Source: Celoporthe dispersa (lineage: Eukaryota; Ascomycota; Sordariomycetes; Diaporthales; Cryphonectriaceae). From it: a stretch of 64,000 nt of DNA. Below, one piece after another: positions 22,653 through 34,848 of the stretch. Every line of letters begins with the position of its first letter. The first letter of the stretch is position 1. The DNA is taken from positions 1,116,001 to 1,180,000 of the forward strand of contig WAID01000009.1 of NCBI GenBank assembly GCA_016584495.1. The letters are read 5' to 3'. Under the pieces are notes generated by a model. It worked only from the letters and a program-made list of their open reading frames with translations, was not told where the DNA came from and did no database searches. The translations under genes were made by a program, and so were the position numbers.

Positions 22653-24656
22653 TCACAACCGCCTCGCAAACATATAACTTCCATACATACCCCCGACGTC
22701 CGCCCTCGCGACAGGCACCTTGCGCATCCCCCAGCTCTCGGCCCCCATCTTCCAGGCCCGCGCCTCCCCGCCGCTCGCGCTGTCCCGCACAACCCAGGTC
22801 CGCGCCCCGGCCTCGCTGCGGTGCCAGCCCAGCTGGCGCAGCGGGGCGTCCCAGAGCCTGCGGCCGGCGTCGGCAGACACCTCGAGGACCTCGAGGGGCT
22901 CCGTCAGGCGGGCGAGGAGGGCGCACCGGGCGGTGTCGTAGAGGGTGGGGAGGTCGAGCTCGGTGGACCATAGGTCGGAGAGGTCGAGGTAGCGGAGGGC
23001 GTGGGGCCGCCACGCCTCGGCTGCCACCGGCGGAGACGGGGGTCGGCGTCCATGGCCTCGGGCCCGGCAGGGGAGGAAGAGGTGGGGCCGAACAGGGCGT
23101 TGGTGTCTGTGACCTTGAGGCCGCGGCCCAGGGCGAGCTCCTCGAGGTGCTTGGTGAGGGGCAGCAGGAGGGGGACGTGGGAGGCGTTCATCCTGCTGCC
23201 CTTGAGGGAGAGGGACTTGAGGGACGAGGGGAGCACCGGCAGGAGCCGCGAGACGGCGCCCTCGTCAAAGGTCTCGTGCGTGCTGGCGTCCGTGGCCAGG
23301 GACAGCCAGGCCAGGCTGGCGCCGGGCCCCGCCGCCGCGGGGTGCTCGGCCAGGAAGCGGACGATGGCGTCCGCGGAGAGGTTGCTGCACTTGGCGAGGT
23401 TGAGGTGGGTCAGGCGCGCGGTGCGGGGATGGCGGCCAGCGCGGCGTCCGTGATGCGCGTGCCCGCCACGTCGAGGTGTGTGAGGTGCGGCAGGTGCGGG
23501 AGGAGGCTCTCGAAGGCGGCGCTGGGCAGGGTCGTGCACTTGTGCAGCGACAGCCGCCGCAGGGCCAGGTCGGCCGCCCACCCCTCGGCCGTCGGCGGAA
23601 GGGCGTCGACGAGGGCGGCGCGGAAGGCAGGCGAGGTGCAGCCGCAGAAGTCCAGGGCGGCGACCCGGTCCAGGCCGAAGAAGAGCTTCCGCAGGACCCG
23701 TGCGTCGAGGTCGCCGTCGATGTGCTCCTGGGCCAGGAACTCCTGGAGGTGCGGGGTCAGGCCCAGGGCCTGGAGGAGGGTGGCGGCCGTCAGGTTCTGG
23801 GCGAGCGAGCGCTCGCTGGCGGTGGTGAACATCATGTTGGGGTTGAAGTGGGAGAAGTCGAACCGCCGGACCAGGGTGCCCAGGGCGGCATGCGAGGCCA
23901 CATGGCCGAGGAACTTCTTGAAGATGGCCGAGTGGGGGATGGTGATCTGGCGGTAGAGGGTGACGAGCGTGGCCCCGTGCATCTTCTTGGAGGTGAGCAG
24001 CAGGGACATGAGGTCGATGTTGCGCTTGGTCAGGCTGTTGGGCGGCACGTCGATGACGAGGAGGCCGATGATGCCGCTCAGGAGCTCGAGGGGGAGCCTC
24101 TCCATCGGCGCCTCCCCGGGGCGTTGCCAGAGGGGCGGCGCCCCCTGGCGGCGGTGGTGTCCGGGCGGGTGGTCCAGGCCAGGTTCATGAGGTGGAGGTC
24201 GCCAAAGCTCCTGCTGGCCAGCCTCCCCTTGACGTTGATCTGCTTCCAGCCCCGGAAGTTGTCGGCAGGGTACCAGTTGCCGTGCAGGCGGCTGTCCGGC
24301 CGCGTGATGGGCGGGAAGAACTCGGCGTGCTGGACCATGGTACCCATTGCTGGCCGCGGGTCCTCACAGAGGGCTGCTGCTGATATCTCGGGCTGCTGGT
24401 GGCTGTAGCTGGAGACCTTGGATGCCGTGAAGGCCTGCGCGAGGTCGGTGTCGTCCTCCCTGATGGACGAGAAGGAGGAGCGGCCGTTGCTGCTGCTGCT
24501 GTTGTTGCTGTTGCTGTTGTTGGGAGAGTCCTTGGAGGGTAGTGGTGGCTCCGAGGGGCAGATCTCGTCGAGGTGGCCAGCCCTGGATTTGTAGCTGGCA
24601 GGCTGGCCAGTCCTCCCTTGGTGGGGAGGTGTTCCTCCTATCTCTGCAACCGCCAT
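22653..24656 (-). CDS. F-box protein with leucine-rich repeats (three apparent frameshifts)
   Basis: The reconstruction is a single exon of 668 residues. The first ~185 residues are Ser/Asn-rich, then contain a conserved-looking PDSRLHGNWYPADNFRGWK and INVKGRLASRSFGDLHLMN. An F-box starts at MERLPLELLSGIIGLLV. It is followed by LRR-like segments (LRRLSLHKCTTLPSAAFESL, LTHLDVAGTRITDAALAAIP, THLNLAKCSNLSADAIVRFL, LKSLSLKGSRMNASHVPLLL, RYLDLSDLWSTELDL) and the end GSYMFARRL. F-box/LRR proteins are usually the substrate-recognition subunits of SCF ubiquitin ligases; the substrate here is unknown. Frame breaks occur at 24114-24121 (CCCCGGGG, one base missing), 23426-23429 (missing G) and 23038-23042 (missing G). 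With one base added at each, the length is an exact multiple of three. Confidence 0.72.
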
Positions 24657-24710
24657 GCCTGCTTGCCGGGAAATGTGGATCTAGAGAAGCAGGTGGAGGA
24701 GAGAGAGAGA

Positions 24711-24756
24711 GCAGCAGCAGCAGCAGCAGGAGGAGGAGGAGGAGGAGGAGGACGAC
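24711..24756. repeat. GCA and GGA trinucleotide runs
   Basis: About six GCA/CAG units are followed by about nine GGA units in the presumed 5' leader of the F-box gene. Confidence 0.85.
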
Positions 24757-25404
24757 GAGGAGCGTGGTCTGTGAAGGAGGGGAGGGGGGGGACACGGAGC
24801 AAACCGGGAGGGAGGGGAGGTCTCAGGAATGTAGGTTTGTCCAGGCCAGGAAGGAGGGAGGTGTTGTGTCGGTCAGAAGGTTTCACGTGAGCAGTGACCA
24901 GCCGTATGGATTCTTTTCTATTAGTCACTGAGAAGATGGTCTTAGGTAAATTTGTTGCGGGGAAGAGTAGGACAGGTGTGCAACCCGAGGTCGAGATGAC
25001 GCTGGAGGAGTGAAGGAGGAGGAAGAAGAAGAGGGGAAGGAGGAGGAGGAGGGTGTGAAGCGTAAAAGAGAGAGTATGTGTGTGTCTGTGTGTATATGTA
25101 TGCGTGGCACACAGGATTATTTACGGGGTAACTTTATGTACAAAGAGGTCATACACACGAGACCAGGGCCTAGAAAGTAGTCATGATATTCGTAATGTTG
25201 TGCCAGAAAAGTCAGTAGCGGATGAAGGGGGGTGGCAGGAAACCAAAAAGGAACGATGGTGGGTAGTAAAGTAGTGTAAAGTACTAAAGTAGTGAAGGCT
25301 GCAGGGTAGAGGTGCGTATATGCAACGCGGACGTGTACAAGTGTGGAAATGGCGGCAGACCGTCGACCTATAAACGGCGCTGGAAAGGAGACCGTGCTTG
25401 TCAG

Positions 25405-25434
25405 ATAATAAATAAAAAATAAATAAATAAATAA
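25405..25434. repeat. AAAT microsatellite
   Basis: Repeated AATA/AAAT units interrupted by one A-run. Confidence 0.8.
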
Positions 25435-27899
25435 GAACGGCAGATCAAGATCAACAGAGGTGGTCCCGTGTTCTTTTTTTCTCTTTCTTTTCTGATTCGA
25501 TAGGGAGGGAAAGGACGAGAGAAGGAAGGAGAAATCATTGTAGAGGTATAGGGAGGAAGGGGGGGGGGGTGTGAATCATGCCGGGCAGGGCTGTTTTGTT
25601 ACCTGAGGATTGAGTAATAGAAACAAGGGAGAGCCACAGCCTTGAGTATCTCTTTGTCAACTGCACATCCGGCTCGAGCCACCCTGCAACACAAGACCAC
25701 ATTCAGACCCCAGGCTCAGATCTTGCCAGCCTGTTTTTTCTTCTTTTCCTTTTTTTGCTTTTTTTTTTTGCCTCTTCCCCCCTCCCCTTTTTTTTTTTGC
25801 CCCATGTGACACAAATATTGCATCTCCTCGGAGCCAAACCATTTTACGAGCACGCACAAAAAGAAAACTTGGAGAAAGAAGGAGAGAGAGAGAAAAAGAA
25901 AAAAAAAAGGATGCAAGGAGGCGATGACAGTTCAACAACAGTCATGTGGTCTGCTAGTAATAATAGCCTCTGTCAAGGGCACAAAGGGTTTCTGCGTGCG
26001 CAAGACAGGCGGCGACAATAGGAGGCTGAATCTGACTCTGAAGGGGGGGCCTTGCAGGGCCACTGTAGCCCCGTCCGCTTTTAGCGCCAGTGGTGGAGAG
26101 GCGCTGGGGGTGCTGTCCTCTTACTGGCCAAAAGAGGCTTCTGACAGGGCCATCTACAGGGGAAGCCCCCCCCCCTAACTTGACAAACGGCAACCTCCCT
26201 TGGCCGGCGCCCGCTACATCGCACGTCAACATTGCATTCCAATGACGAATATACGACCCAGGCAGGCCCTGGAGACCTGCCAGTATCTATAAAAGATGCA
26301 TGTTCTTGTCCTTATCTGAATCATCTCTACACACGACGGGTCTTGCTGTCCCTTGCCAGAGACCAGCTTCCGTCGAGACCTGCCGAGAGTCATGGGCTGC
26401 AGGCTGGCTTGCTGGGACTGGGAACCCCCGATCGCCCTCCTGGGCTTATCTGATCTGCCCTTACAGCCTCGCCCTCCCTCCCCCCGCCGCGTCACCTCCT
26501 CCCGTGCAGGACATTGAGCGAACATCGCTCCCCCTCGTGTCTCATACGATAGCGGTCGGCACCAGAGACAACATCGGCAGGATCCGGGACAGCTCGAGAC
26601 CCCCCGAGGAACCACCTTGAGGGTCCTCTCATCTCGGCCGCTGCCCGGCGAGACCTTCCCAGGATCAGCCTCCTGGTGGGCTTGGGAGTCTGGACGAGAG
26701 TCCCGCGAGCTGCGATATCGCAACTGCTCGCTCCTCGACGCGCCCGCCGTGGTGGTTTTCCTGCGAGCGATGTAGCCGCTCGGCGGACCCGGTGACCGCA
26801 GCCTCGTCCGACGAAATCCGACCTCAGCCCTACTTTTTTTCGCTCAATACATCCCGCCACATCCAACCTCCGATACAGGAGCGACCCAAAGAGCGATCTC
26901 GCAACGCTCCAGCCTCCCCCCCTTTTATGAATAGATTTTTTTCTTTATTATCTTCCTCTTCTCCCGCAGCCAGGCTAGTCAGCTCTCCCCTGGGCGACGG
27001 GAGATGAACGAGCAAGTCCGCCTGATCTTACGAGAGAGAAAGAGAAAACCTTCCTCTGCATCGTGTTGGGGGGAAAACCGACGCCAACCGTTCGTTTTTA
27101 GGTAATACTTTGTCCACGAAATGCTCACGTGCGTCAGGGGGAGGCCTGTAGGCGGTGTCCACCTGGGAGACGGGGCCAGGGGGGGGGCCACGCTGAGCCG
27201 CGTGCCCTGCTGCAGCGTGTCTGGGGAACCTGTTCTAGCGCCCTTTTACCCCGGATTTCCTTCAAATGGTCCTCCCCACAACCTTAGATCCCATGCCCTG
27301 CAGGGTTCTTCTGCCTGGTTGGAAAATCGAGACGGCGACGGCGATGGCAGCGAACAAAGAATAGGCGTTCAGCGTTGTCACCACACGGGGGCCGTCCCAC
27401 CCCCTTAGGTGAGATATGGGCCGGCCAGGTGGCTCCCGTGATCAGCACCAGCGGACGACAGCTGCCGTTCCGTCCTTACCCCTTGGACAACTGTCTCACC
27501 TGGGTCTGTGTGTCTTCCTCGAAGCATCCCTTGGTCTTCACATGGGGAATCTCCGCTCCCCCTTGTCTCCTCGCCTCCGTGTTAGGAATGTGTCTGGTCC
27601 TGAACACACACTGCTTGTTATCTCTCTGTGTTTCTCTGCTCTCTCTCTCTCCCTTGCTCACCCGTTCCCCCTTCGTTTCGTAGAATTATGTGGTCTTGTC
27701 TGCCAGGCGAACTCTGGTACTTCGGTCGGACTCGAATCATCCTGAGCTGATACCCCCTTCCTTTGCCATGTAGCAGCTCTTGACAGTATGTAGCAGGGTG
27801 GCATTCTCGGAAGAAGGGGGAGCCCGAGCCATCCGAAGAAGCCGGTGCAGCCGAAGCGGGACTATGGCGTACGCCCTCGCAGCCTCGTGCCAGTTTGCT

Positions 27900-30537
27900 A
27901 AGCACTTACTACAGTAAATGTCCTCTGTCTGTCTAGTATTGTGATGCATGGTGTAGCTGAGGCCAGGCGGAAATTAGCTCGCCATATGATGAGCCCATTG
28001 TTTTGCAGATTGCTTAACTCCCTATCTAAGGTGTTGACAACTGCTAAAGTAGCAGCATCTTGGACCTCGTCCAAGCGCAGCACATTGGCCATCTCTATCA
28101 GGTAATCATGACAGTGTTTCAATCCTTGATCCTGAGTTCTTCTACATGATGTGGAAGAGCATCCTCGTCATGAAACTTGCCAACCAGAGGACCAGCTGAT
28201 GAAGAAGTAGGAAAATTTTTGAGCATGCCCCAATCCTGTAGAGTCTGACCAGGTCATTGTATAAGCCATGCGGCAGTGGATATTCCTTATATTCAGTGTA
28301 GTACTGCAGTAAATCCACTACCGGGTTGGAATGGATACATGTAGTTGATTCATCCTGTGGTCTTGTTGGTTCTATGCTGCTATTGCTTCTGTGGTGTGGT
28401 CTGGATGCAGGTTCTCTCTTGCATGAGAGCGAATTGTATCTATGACTCCTAAATCCTAGCTAGACTCTCAGTTAGTCTACCCAAAAAGCAAACACTTAGG
28501 CAGGAGTAATTGGTGAGGAAGAACAGAAAAGAACTTGAATGGAAGCATTTATTATTCACTAGGAACAACTAAGCATTTCCTAACCATCTCTTTACTTACA
28601 GATCACACTGTATCATCTAGTAAAAGCAAGTTTCCAACTGCCTGTGTGCTAAATCAGAAAGACCATGGCCTTGTACACATTGTGGTGGATCATGGGCAAT
28701 TTCAAGACCTGCATTTGTGTACTGCTAGTGTATTGCACTGTATAATTAGCTGAAAAAGCAGATAATAATTCAAGCCTTGTTACAACCAGTATCTCTATGA
28801 CATTAGTATTCACAGCATGCCTACCTATCTATAGGTACCATGTCCAAAGCTTTGAAATTATAATTCTGAGGATAACATTTCTCCCAGAGCAAAGAGTTGA
28901 GGCTCCAGAGCCTAAATACTCAGGTGGAAATGGCCCTGTGTTGAAGAAAGAGATATCAATTTTTAAGGTTTCTCTTCTGTTTGGATGTTTCATATCAATT
29001 CAGAATGGTAGAGTATTCATGCCTCGCTTGCCTCCTGATTGGTAGACATGAAGCTTCAACACGAAACATACATTCCCTTGCGAGGTCCTGACCAGGTAGG
29101 GTGAGATATGTGTGCTGAGTGAGCGTCAGTTTGGTGCTGTGTTTGGTTCAAATGTTCAGAAAGGAAGCTGTTCGGGTAGGCTGCCTCTGCCTCAAGCATA
29201 TAATCAGTCTTCTATGATGATAGCAGCAGACAAGGTGTTCATCTGCCCGAAGCCCGAGGTTATCTCAGTCACACTGATGTCAGCCACATTTTGCTTAATG
29301 AATGAGATTGTTCCAATATATACTATTCCTTTCAAAGTAAAAACCTGACCTGTATTGCACACTGATCCATGAACTCAACTCAAGATTGACCTTGAGCATT
29401 GCTACACGTGGGTCTTAATCAGTGCCAGACAGTAAAGCTTAGACATAGGACAGGATATCAATGGAATTGGAGAACAGGAAAAGCTTACCTATTCTGACAT
29501 AAAAGGGATACTTTACATGGACAAAATCTAGAGGAAAGCTGTGTTGAAGAAGGAATGACCTCTACAACCAGCTTAGAAGCCGAGGATAAGGAATTTTGCC
29601 CTTGTATCTCGGAGGAAACATGGCTAAGACGGGCTGCTCCTTTGATAATAGATGATAAAGGGTCTTTTTGGAACAGTTCATGCTTAACCTGACATGACAA
29701 TGAAGGATGAGGAGGTATAGGAACTAAGGGGATTCAACACATGCATAGTTCCATCTCCCCCTGAGGGTGCTCCTCGGGTCATAATAGGCAAGTATGTGGC
29801 GCTGTAACACCAGTCTGTAATGAATATATCTGGCAGACCTTTTGGTGACTTCATGTACACCAAAATGCTGTCGGAACACCACAGACCACCTGCATGATCT
29901 GACATTGTTGTCTCTAATGGGAGGTGATATAACATGACAAGATTTTATTTGATTTCTAAATGAGCATCAGTGACCGGCTCTATTCAAGTCTAGCTAGTAT
30001 TTTTGGGTGTCAAACTCTTCCATCCCAATATGGTAAACTCAGTGTGCAATTTTAAATTGTGTCTGGTTTGACCTGTGATTTCTGGAGATTATTTGTGTTC
30101 CTAGCCTGGGATACAGCACAAGGCGGACAGCATAAGGCGGACATGGGCAATGATGAGTCCATTATCAAGCATACAGGACATTTACCTATGGAATGCCGTG
30201 AACTAAAGGTTTTCTGTATGCTCAGCACAGCATCCATTGTTAGTATGTCCAACTGAATGAGTTGTAGTTAATTATATGGATTAATCTGCTCGCCTAGGCA
30301 TTAGGCAACGTAGACATGCACAAAGAAATTTTATACATAGATATAGTGAGTTATATGTTGATGCAACTGGGGATGCTGATCAATCAGACTATATGTCAAC
30401 TAGATGCCAGTGGAAGAAAAAAAAAATCTTAAAACTTTGCATGCTTCGATACATTTTCAACACTCCGATTTTCCCACATGCTATGCCTTGGCAACTTGAC
30501 ACGACAAAGCCCCGAAACAACACAATAATATCGTCAT
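27900..30537. other. AT-rich, gene-free island
   Basis: This stretch of about 2.6 kb is visibly AT-richer than the flanking DNA and is broken by stops in all frames. I could not recognise reverse transcriptase, integrase, transposase or terminal repeats. It may be a decayed mobile element or simply an AT-rich spacer. The small secreted-protein gene sits at its right edge. Confidence 0.5.
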
Positions 30538-31048
30538 TTATGTAATATAACCGTAGGTACACTATATGGTTATTTGTAAGTCAGTCGCAAGCAGTTACAG
30601 CAGCAGGCATAGGAACAGGCCAACTCACGCAGTAAGCAACCGTGTCGGAACCGCAGGTCTCGGCGGTCGTATCAGCAGAGCAGGTATACGACACGCCCGT
30701 GGTAGGATCGTCGTATTCTTCGATAGACTTTGTGCCTAGGGCGCATAGGAAGTATTGCGAGTCGCAGAGGCCGGGGGAATCGGCGACCGAGAGAGTGTGG
30801 AGGGTGTTGCAGCTCGAGTCGTAGATGTTCCCTGTAGCGATGGTAATTGGTCAGCGGTGATCAAAAGCCGGTTTAGAGAAGGGGGGGAGGGAATCAGGCG
30901 TCATGAAGGCGTTCGTACATGTTGTCGTGGTGGAAGAGTCAACTCCAGTTCCTATGGCGATGACATTGCCTGAGCAGACTGCGGTGGCGACACCGCTGCC
31001 GCCGAGGACGGCAAGCAAGCCGGAGAGAATAGCTGTGCGAGAGTACAT
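30538..31048 (-). CDS. Small secreted cysteine-rich protein (candidate effector)
   Basis: I predict 118 residues in three exons: 31048-30919, 30831-30629 and 30561-30538. Intron 1 (30918-30832) has donor GTACGA. Intron 2 is 67 nt with an ideal GTGAGT donor, a CTGAC branch and a TAG acceptor; all phases close. The N-terminus MYSRTAILSGLLAVLGGSGV is a typical signal peptide, with likely cleavage after Ala23. The mature chain has eight Cys: VCSG, SSCNT, GLCDS, FLCAL, YTCSA, ETCGS, then a CC pair created by joining exons 2 and 3. The pattern NIYDSSC...DP.TG..Y.C...CG.D...YCC resembles small secreted fungal proteins I have seen in several ascomycetes, but I know no function. If intron 2 is retained the frame continues to a TGA at 30581 and the CC pair is lost. 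Confidence 0.68.
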
Positions 31049-34000
31049 ATAGACCTGTTGTGATCAAAAATGCTGGGCAGGTTTGATGTCCTGGAGCCAA
31101 GAGAAGAGAGAAGATCCTCCGCAGCGCCTGACTGCGTGGGCCATCAACTCATTATAAACCCCCAGGACGGGCCCCCTTTCCAGTGCTATTCTGGACCACT
31201 ACGCATACATTGGGATCCCCACCCCTTTTCCCTCAGCTCTCATGCTATGTCAGGTGCAGAGACGGCCAACTTGTTCCGCCACGAGGGGGCATCAGCGTGT
31301 CCGCCCGCCTTCTCCCTCTCTCTCCTGCGATACTGTATCTACTGATTATGGTAAGCCAGGCATAGGCTGATACTGTCTCCACCGTGAAAATGCTTGAGCG
31401 TCTTTATGGCTCGTAAACTAGATACTTAGCTACACGCTACTGTCTCGAGTTCCCAGGCTTGATTGGGCACTGCAGAGAAATCCAGGAACGCCTCTGAGCT
31501 AGTGGCTGGAGTCCATGACTCCCAAAGCTGACAAGCCAGAGCCAAGTCGGCTAGGACATCTGACCTGTCCGAGGAAAGCTTGTCTTCGTGTCAGTGGACT
31601 CGGCGGCAGGGCGCCAAGACTCACCGAAAAGCTACACGCCTTCTCTGACCAACCGAGGGCACTGCCTATAAGGAACTCGACCGGCCTGCTGGTCTACGAT
31701 GGTCTTCACCTTGGAGGTTCGGGTCTCGCTGCGGGCCCAACAGAATCCGAGAATCTCTTTAGCAAGTTAGGGTCCTGGAGTGTTGCTGTCTTTTTCACCA
31801 TGTAGGACCCACTTGATCGAAATACGGCTCATGGTGCTAGAAATACGAACTGAGACTTATATCCTCAAAACCTCGTGCTAAAATTTGAGGAATAACTCCA
31901 GAGAGCTCATCTGCTGTCCTTAGTAGTCCATGGACTGTCGCTCTCATCCTGTCTTGTAGCTCTCACGGATCTCCATTCTCTCTCTCTTCTTCGCTGCTTC
32001 ATGATTCTCCAGAGAGAGAAAAGAAAAAAGGGTTGCAGCCCTACAGTGACTCCGCGCCCCAGTCATCCGGCCGAAAAAGCGGAAATTGGCCAGCAGCCAC
32101 TTTAACTGAACGGTGCGGTGGGCCAGTGCCTTTTTTTTTTCCCGTGTCATATTCCCAGCATCGTCTATTTAACCGTAGCATATCGGTCTAAGACGAGGAC
32201 AGGGAATCGAGGTCCCCAGAATTCCGCGGTCGACCGAACGAGCCGCACGTATACGAGACCTGAGCTGATGAGAGAGAAAGATGTAAGGGGCCTGCAGACC
32301 AGGGCGTCTTGCTAACTCGTTACAGCTTAGATGCTGTCAATAATCAGAAGCCAAGGCGCAGAGTCTATCTTTCATAAGCTTCTCCTTCTCTTCTGACTTT
32401 TCTCTTTGGGCAGGGCGGATGGAGGATCCTCCGGAGTTAGAGGAGGGAGGGAGGAAACATAACATCCAATCCCCTGCCTCCTACCGTCTGCGGAGGAATG
32501 GAGAGGAGCATGCGCCCTCATTCCATGGGGCAGGCTGTTGCTGCCTAGCGAAAGCTCAGTCTCTGCTAGATGTGTTGCTGGGGTCTCTATGCTCCCACAG
32601 GTCTACCAGCCGCTCCTGGGTGGGTTTGCTCCAGAGCCTTCCGTTCTTGCCTGCGCCTCGGACTGGACGACATGGCCTTACTCGCCCTGGACAGCCTTGT
32701 CGACCTGACATGACCAGGCCAGAGTTACTCCGTCTACTCTGCCTCGGCTTAGCCAGCGGCAGGCAGACCCGCGCAGCTAGGTATTCGCATCTAGAGATCC
32801 AGGCTCCCCCTTCTGATGCTCGTCGAGAGGCGAGCTGAATTGGTGGGCACCAGCCTTCCTCGTTGTGACGCGGTAGGATCGGCAAACGCGCGTTGGATGG
32901 TGTAATTTGGCTGGGCTGAGCGCCTCACTCGGAACAAGAGGTCTAGGCCGGAAACTCCGAATCGTGCGTGACAGTCGAGAGGACATGTTGTGGAAGGGGT
33001 TGACAGTGAACATAGTTTATCGTCGACGCATCGTTGACCCGGGGCGGGCGGGGCTCGCTGGCTAGATCTTTCGCCCTCGATGAACCCTAGTGTAGTTAGC
33101 GGACTTCCTTCGTGAAGCCTCCGCTGGGAAGGGCCGGATAGAAAGCAGTCAGACTGCAGCAGCGTCGTACTGGCGTCGAAGCCTCGACGAAGTAGACAGC
33201 CTCAGCTGGGTCTCATGCATGCCTTAACATGGGGATGGGACATGCTTCCTCACCCACCGTCTAACATCCTCAACGGTCTTGTGAGCGGCAAAACGGGAGT
33301 ACCTGACGTTGGAAGGGTCCATGAAGGTTGGGGCGGCTGGAGGGACAGCGTGTCGAGCCGCGGCAGGTTGACTGGTGCGCTCAGTAGCTAGCAGTACTGA
33401 GAACATCGGGAAACCAATTTTCTTGTCTGAAGCACCAAAGACATAATTCAAAGACGGATGCGTTGCGTTGGGGTAAGGTTGAGATGCTGGCGACCGCAGG
33501 TTGTGCCCAAGCGAGGGACTACTACTGCTGACGCAGGGGTGAGCCTCACGCCCACCAACGCGCACTGGATTAGCAAGCGCGAAAAGACTGCTGCGCAAGT
33601 TTTCGAGGCATCTAACAAGGGAATAGATGGGACACCATCACAAGATGAGGAAGGGGCACACACGAGAGGGCTGAGCAATGACGTTGAAGAGGCGATGAGA
33701 GAGTCCCCTTCATCGTGTCACCGCATCAAGCGATGAGCACCATGAAAAAGAAAAAAAGGCAGCACGAGGCTGTTGTTGAGAGCAAAAATTCCGCCCAGGT
33801 CGGCCCCGAAGGACAAACCAGGCTGGTCAGCTCCACGTTGTGCAATGCAGGCTTCCCAACCTACATTCCCTGATTCTTGATCCAGGGAACATCAGACAAG
33901 GTAAGTATGACTTTCAAGCAGAAACTGGTGGAAAAGTTGGGGGGAGGGGCGCGGGTTTATATACTGGGGACGTGGGACGCACGGGCCATCAGCGCCCACC

Positions 34001-34241
34001 ATCGACCGCCTTCTATTTCAGTACTAGCAAAGATGGCAGAATCGGAATCAGAGCGCCGAAAGCTCCGGACTCTAGAACTTGTGGGCGCTGACTAACACTG
34101 ACCCCTGCCAGTCCACATTTCGCGCGCTCCTAAGCACCGAAAGAAGAATTCCTGAAAAAGCTCCTTCTAAATTTTCCCTTCAGCCACCAACGCCCAAGTC
34201 GACCACATCACCCCGTTCCTCGCGACAGAACATCCATCACA
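31049..34241. other. Long divergent intergenic region
   Basis: About 3.2 kb separates the secreted-protein gene and RPL26. No gene is supported. A minus-strand frame at 33224-33598 ends in SRFAAHKTVEDVRRWVRKHV, which looks protein-like, but it has no recognisable family or splice context. The last ~150 bases before RPL26 are its likely promoter and leader. Confidence 0.5.
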
Positions 34242-34848
34242 ATGGCCAAGGTTCAGAAGAGTATGTTCTCATCAATCGCTACTGCTGCTGCTTTATGCTT
34301 TGTTTGCAAGTGAAGAGAAAAAGAAAGAAAAAAAACTGACGGTGCTCGCCTTCTCCAGCCCTCCACTCCTCGCGGCGCAAGTCCCGCAAGGCGCACTTCG
34401 AGGCCCCCTCGAGTGTCCGCCGCAACATCATGAGCGCCCCTCTGTCCAAGGAGCTCCGTGAGAAGTACAACGTACGTATTGAACCTCCCCAAATCTTCTC
34501 TGCAGTCACCGCTGTACAGCGGCGTCCCTATGGCTCGAAAGCTGACAAGCCTCGAAACAAAAACAGGTCCGCAGCATCCCCATCCGCAAGGACGACGAGG
34601 TCCAGATCGTCCGCGGCAGCAACAAGGACAAGGAGGGCAAGGTCACCTCGGTGTACCGCCTCAAGTACGTCATCCACGTCGAGCGCGTCACCCGCGAGAA
34701 GACCTCGGGCCAGTCCGTGCCTCTGGGCATCCACCCCTCCAACGTCGTCATCACCAAGCTCAAGCTCGACAAGGACCGCGAGGCCATCCTGGAGCGCATC
34801 AAGGCCGGCCGTGAGACCAGCGCCAAGGGCAAGGCCGCTGCCAAGTAA
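34242..34848 (+). CDS. rpl26: 60S ribosomal protein L26 (uL24)
   Basis: I predict 137 residues in three exons (34242-34260, 34359-34471, 34567-34848), with introns of 98 and 95 nt (GTATGT and GTACGT donors). The first exon is only 19 nt, a common pattern in fungal ribosomal protein genes. The protein reads MAKVQKTLHSSRRKSRKAHF, SVRRNIMSAPLSKELREKYN, then the KOW-type segment (VRSIPIRKDDEVQIVRGSNK, DKEGKVTSVYRLKYVIHVER) and a Lys/Ala-rich end. L26 binds 23S/25S-type rRNA near the polypeptide exit tunnel of the large subunit. Length and sequence match the eukaryotic family, and no frameshift is present. Confidence 0.95.

Larger units (their letters stand above)
24657..27899. other. Gene-poor spacer, no gene supported
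   Basis: This is the leader and promoter of the F-box gene, followed by about 2.5 kb without a convincing gene. It holds GCA/GGA trinucleotide runs (24711-24756), an AAAT repeat (25405-25434), poly-G near 25560, T-tracts near 25735-25799 and a CT-rich tract near 27625-27655. Frames at 26226-26723 and 27121-27408 show no domain and look like chance openings in GC-rich DNA. Confidence 0.5.

Noticed and set aside
22472..23956. 494-codon plus-strand open frame
   Set aside because: It lies antisense to the F-box/LRR gene. It is Arg/Gly/Ala-rich with no domain, which is expected from GC-biased codon third positions.
27900..30537. Copia or Gypsy retrotransposon in the AT-rich island
   Set aside because: Translations of both strands show no reverse transcriptase, integrase or zinc-knuckle motif, and I saw no long terminal repeats.
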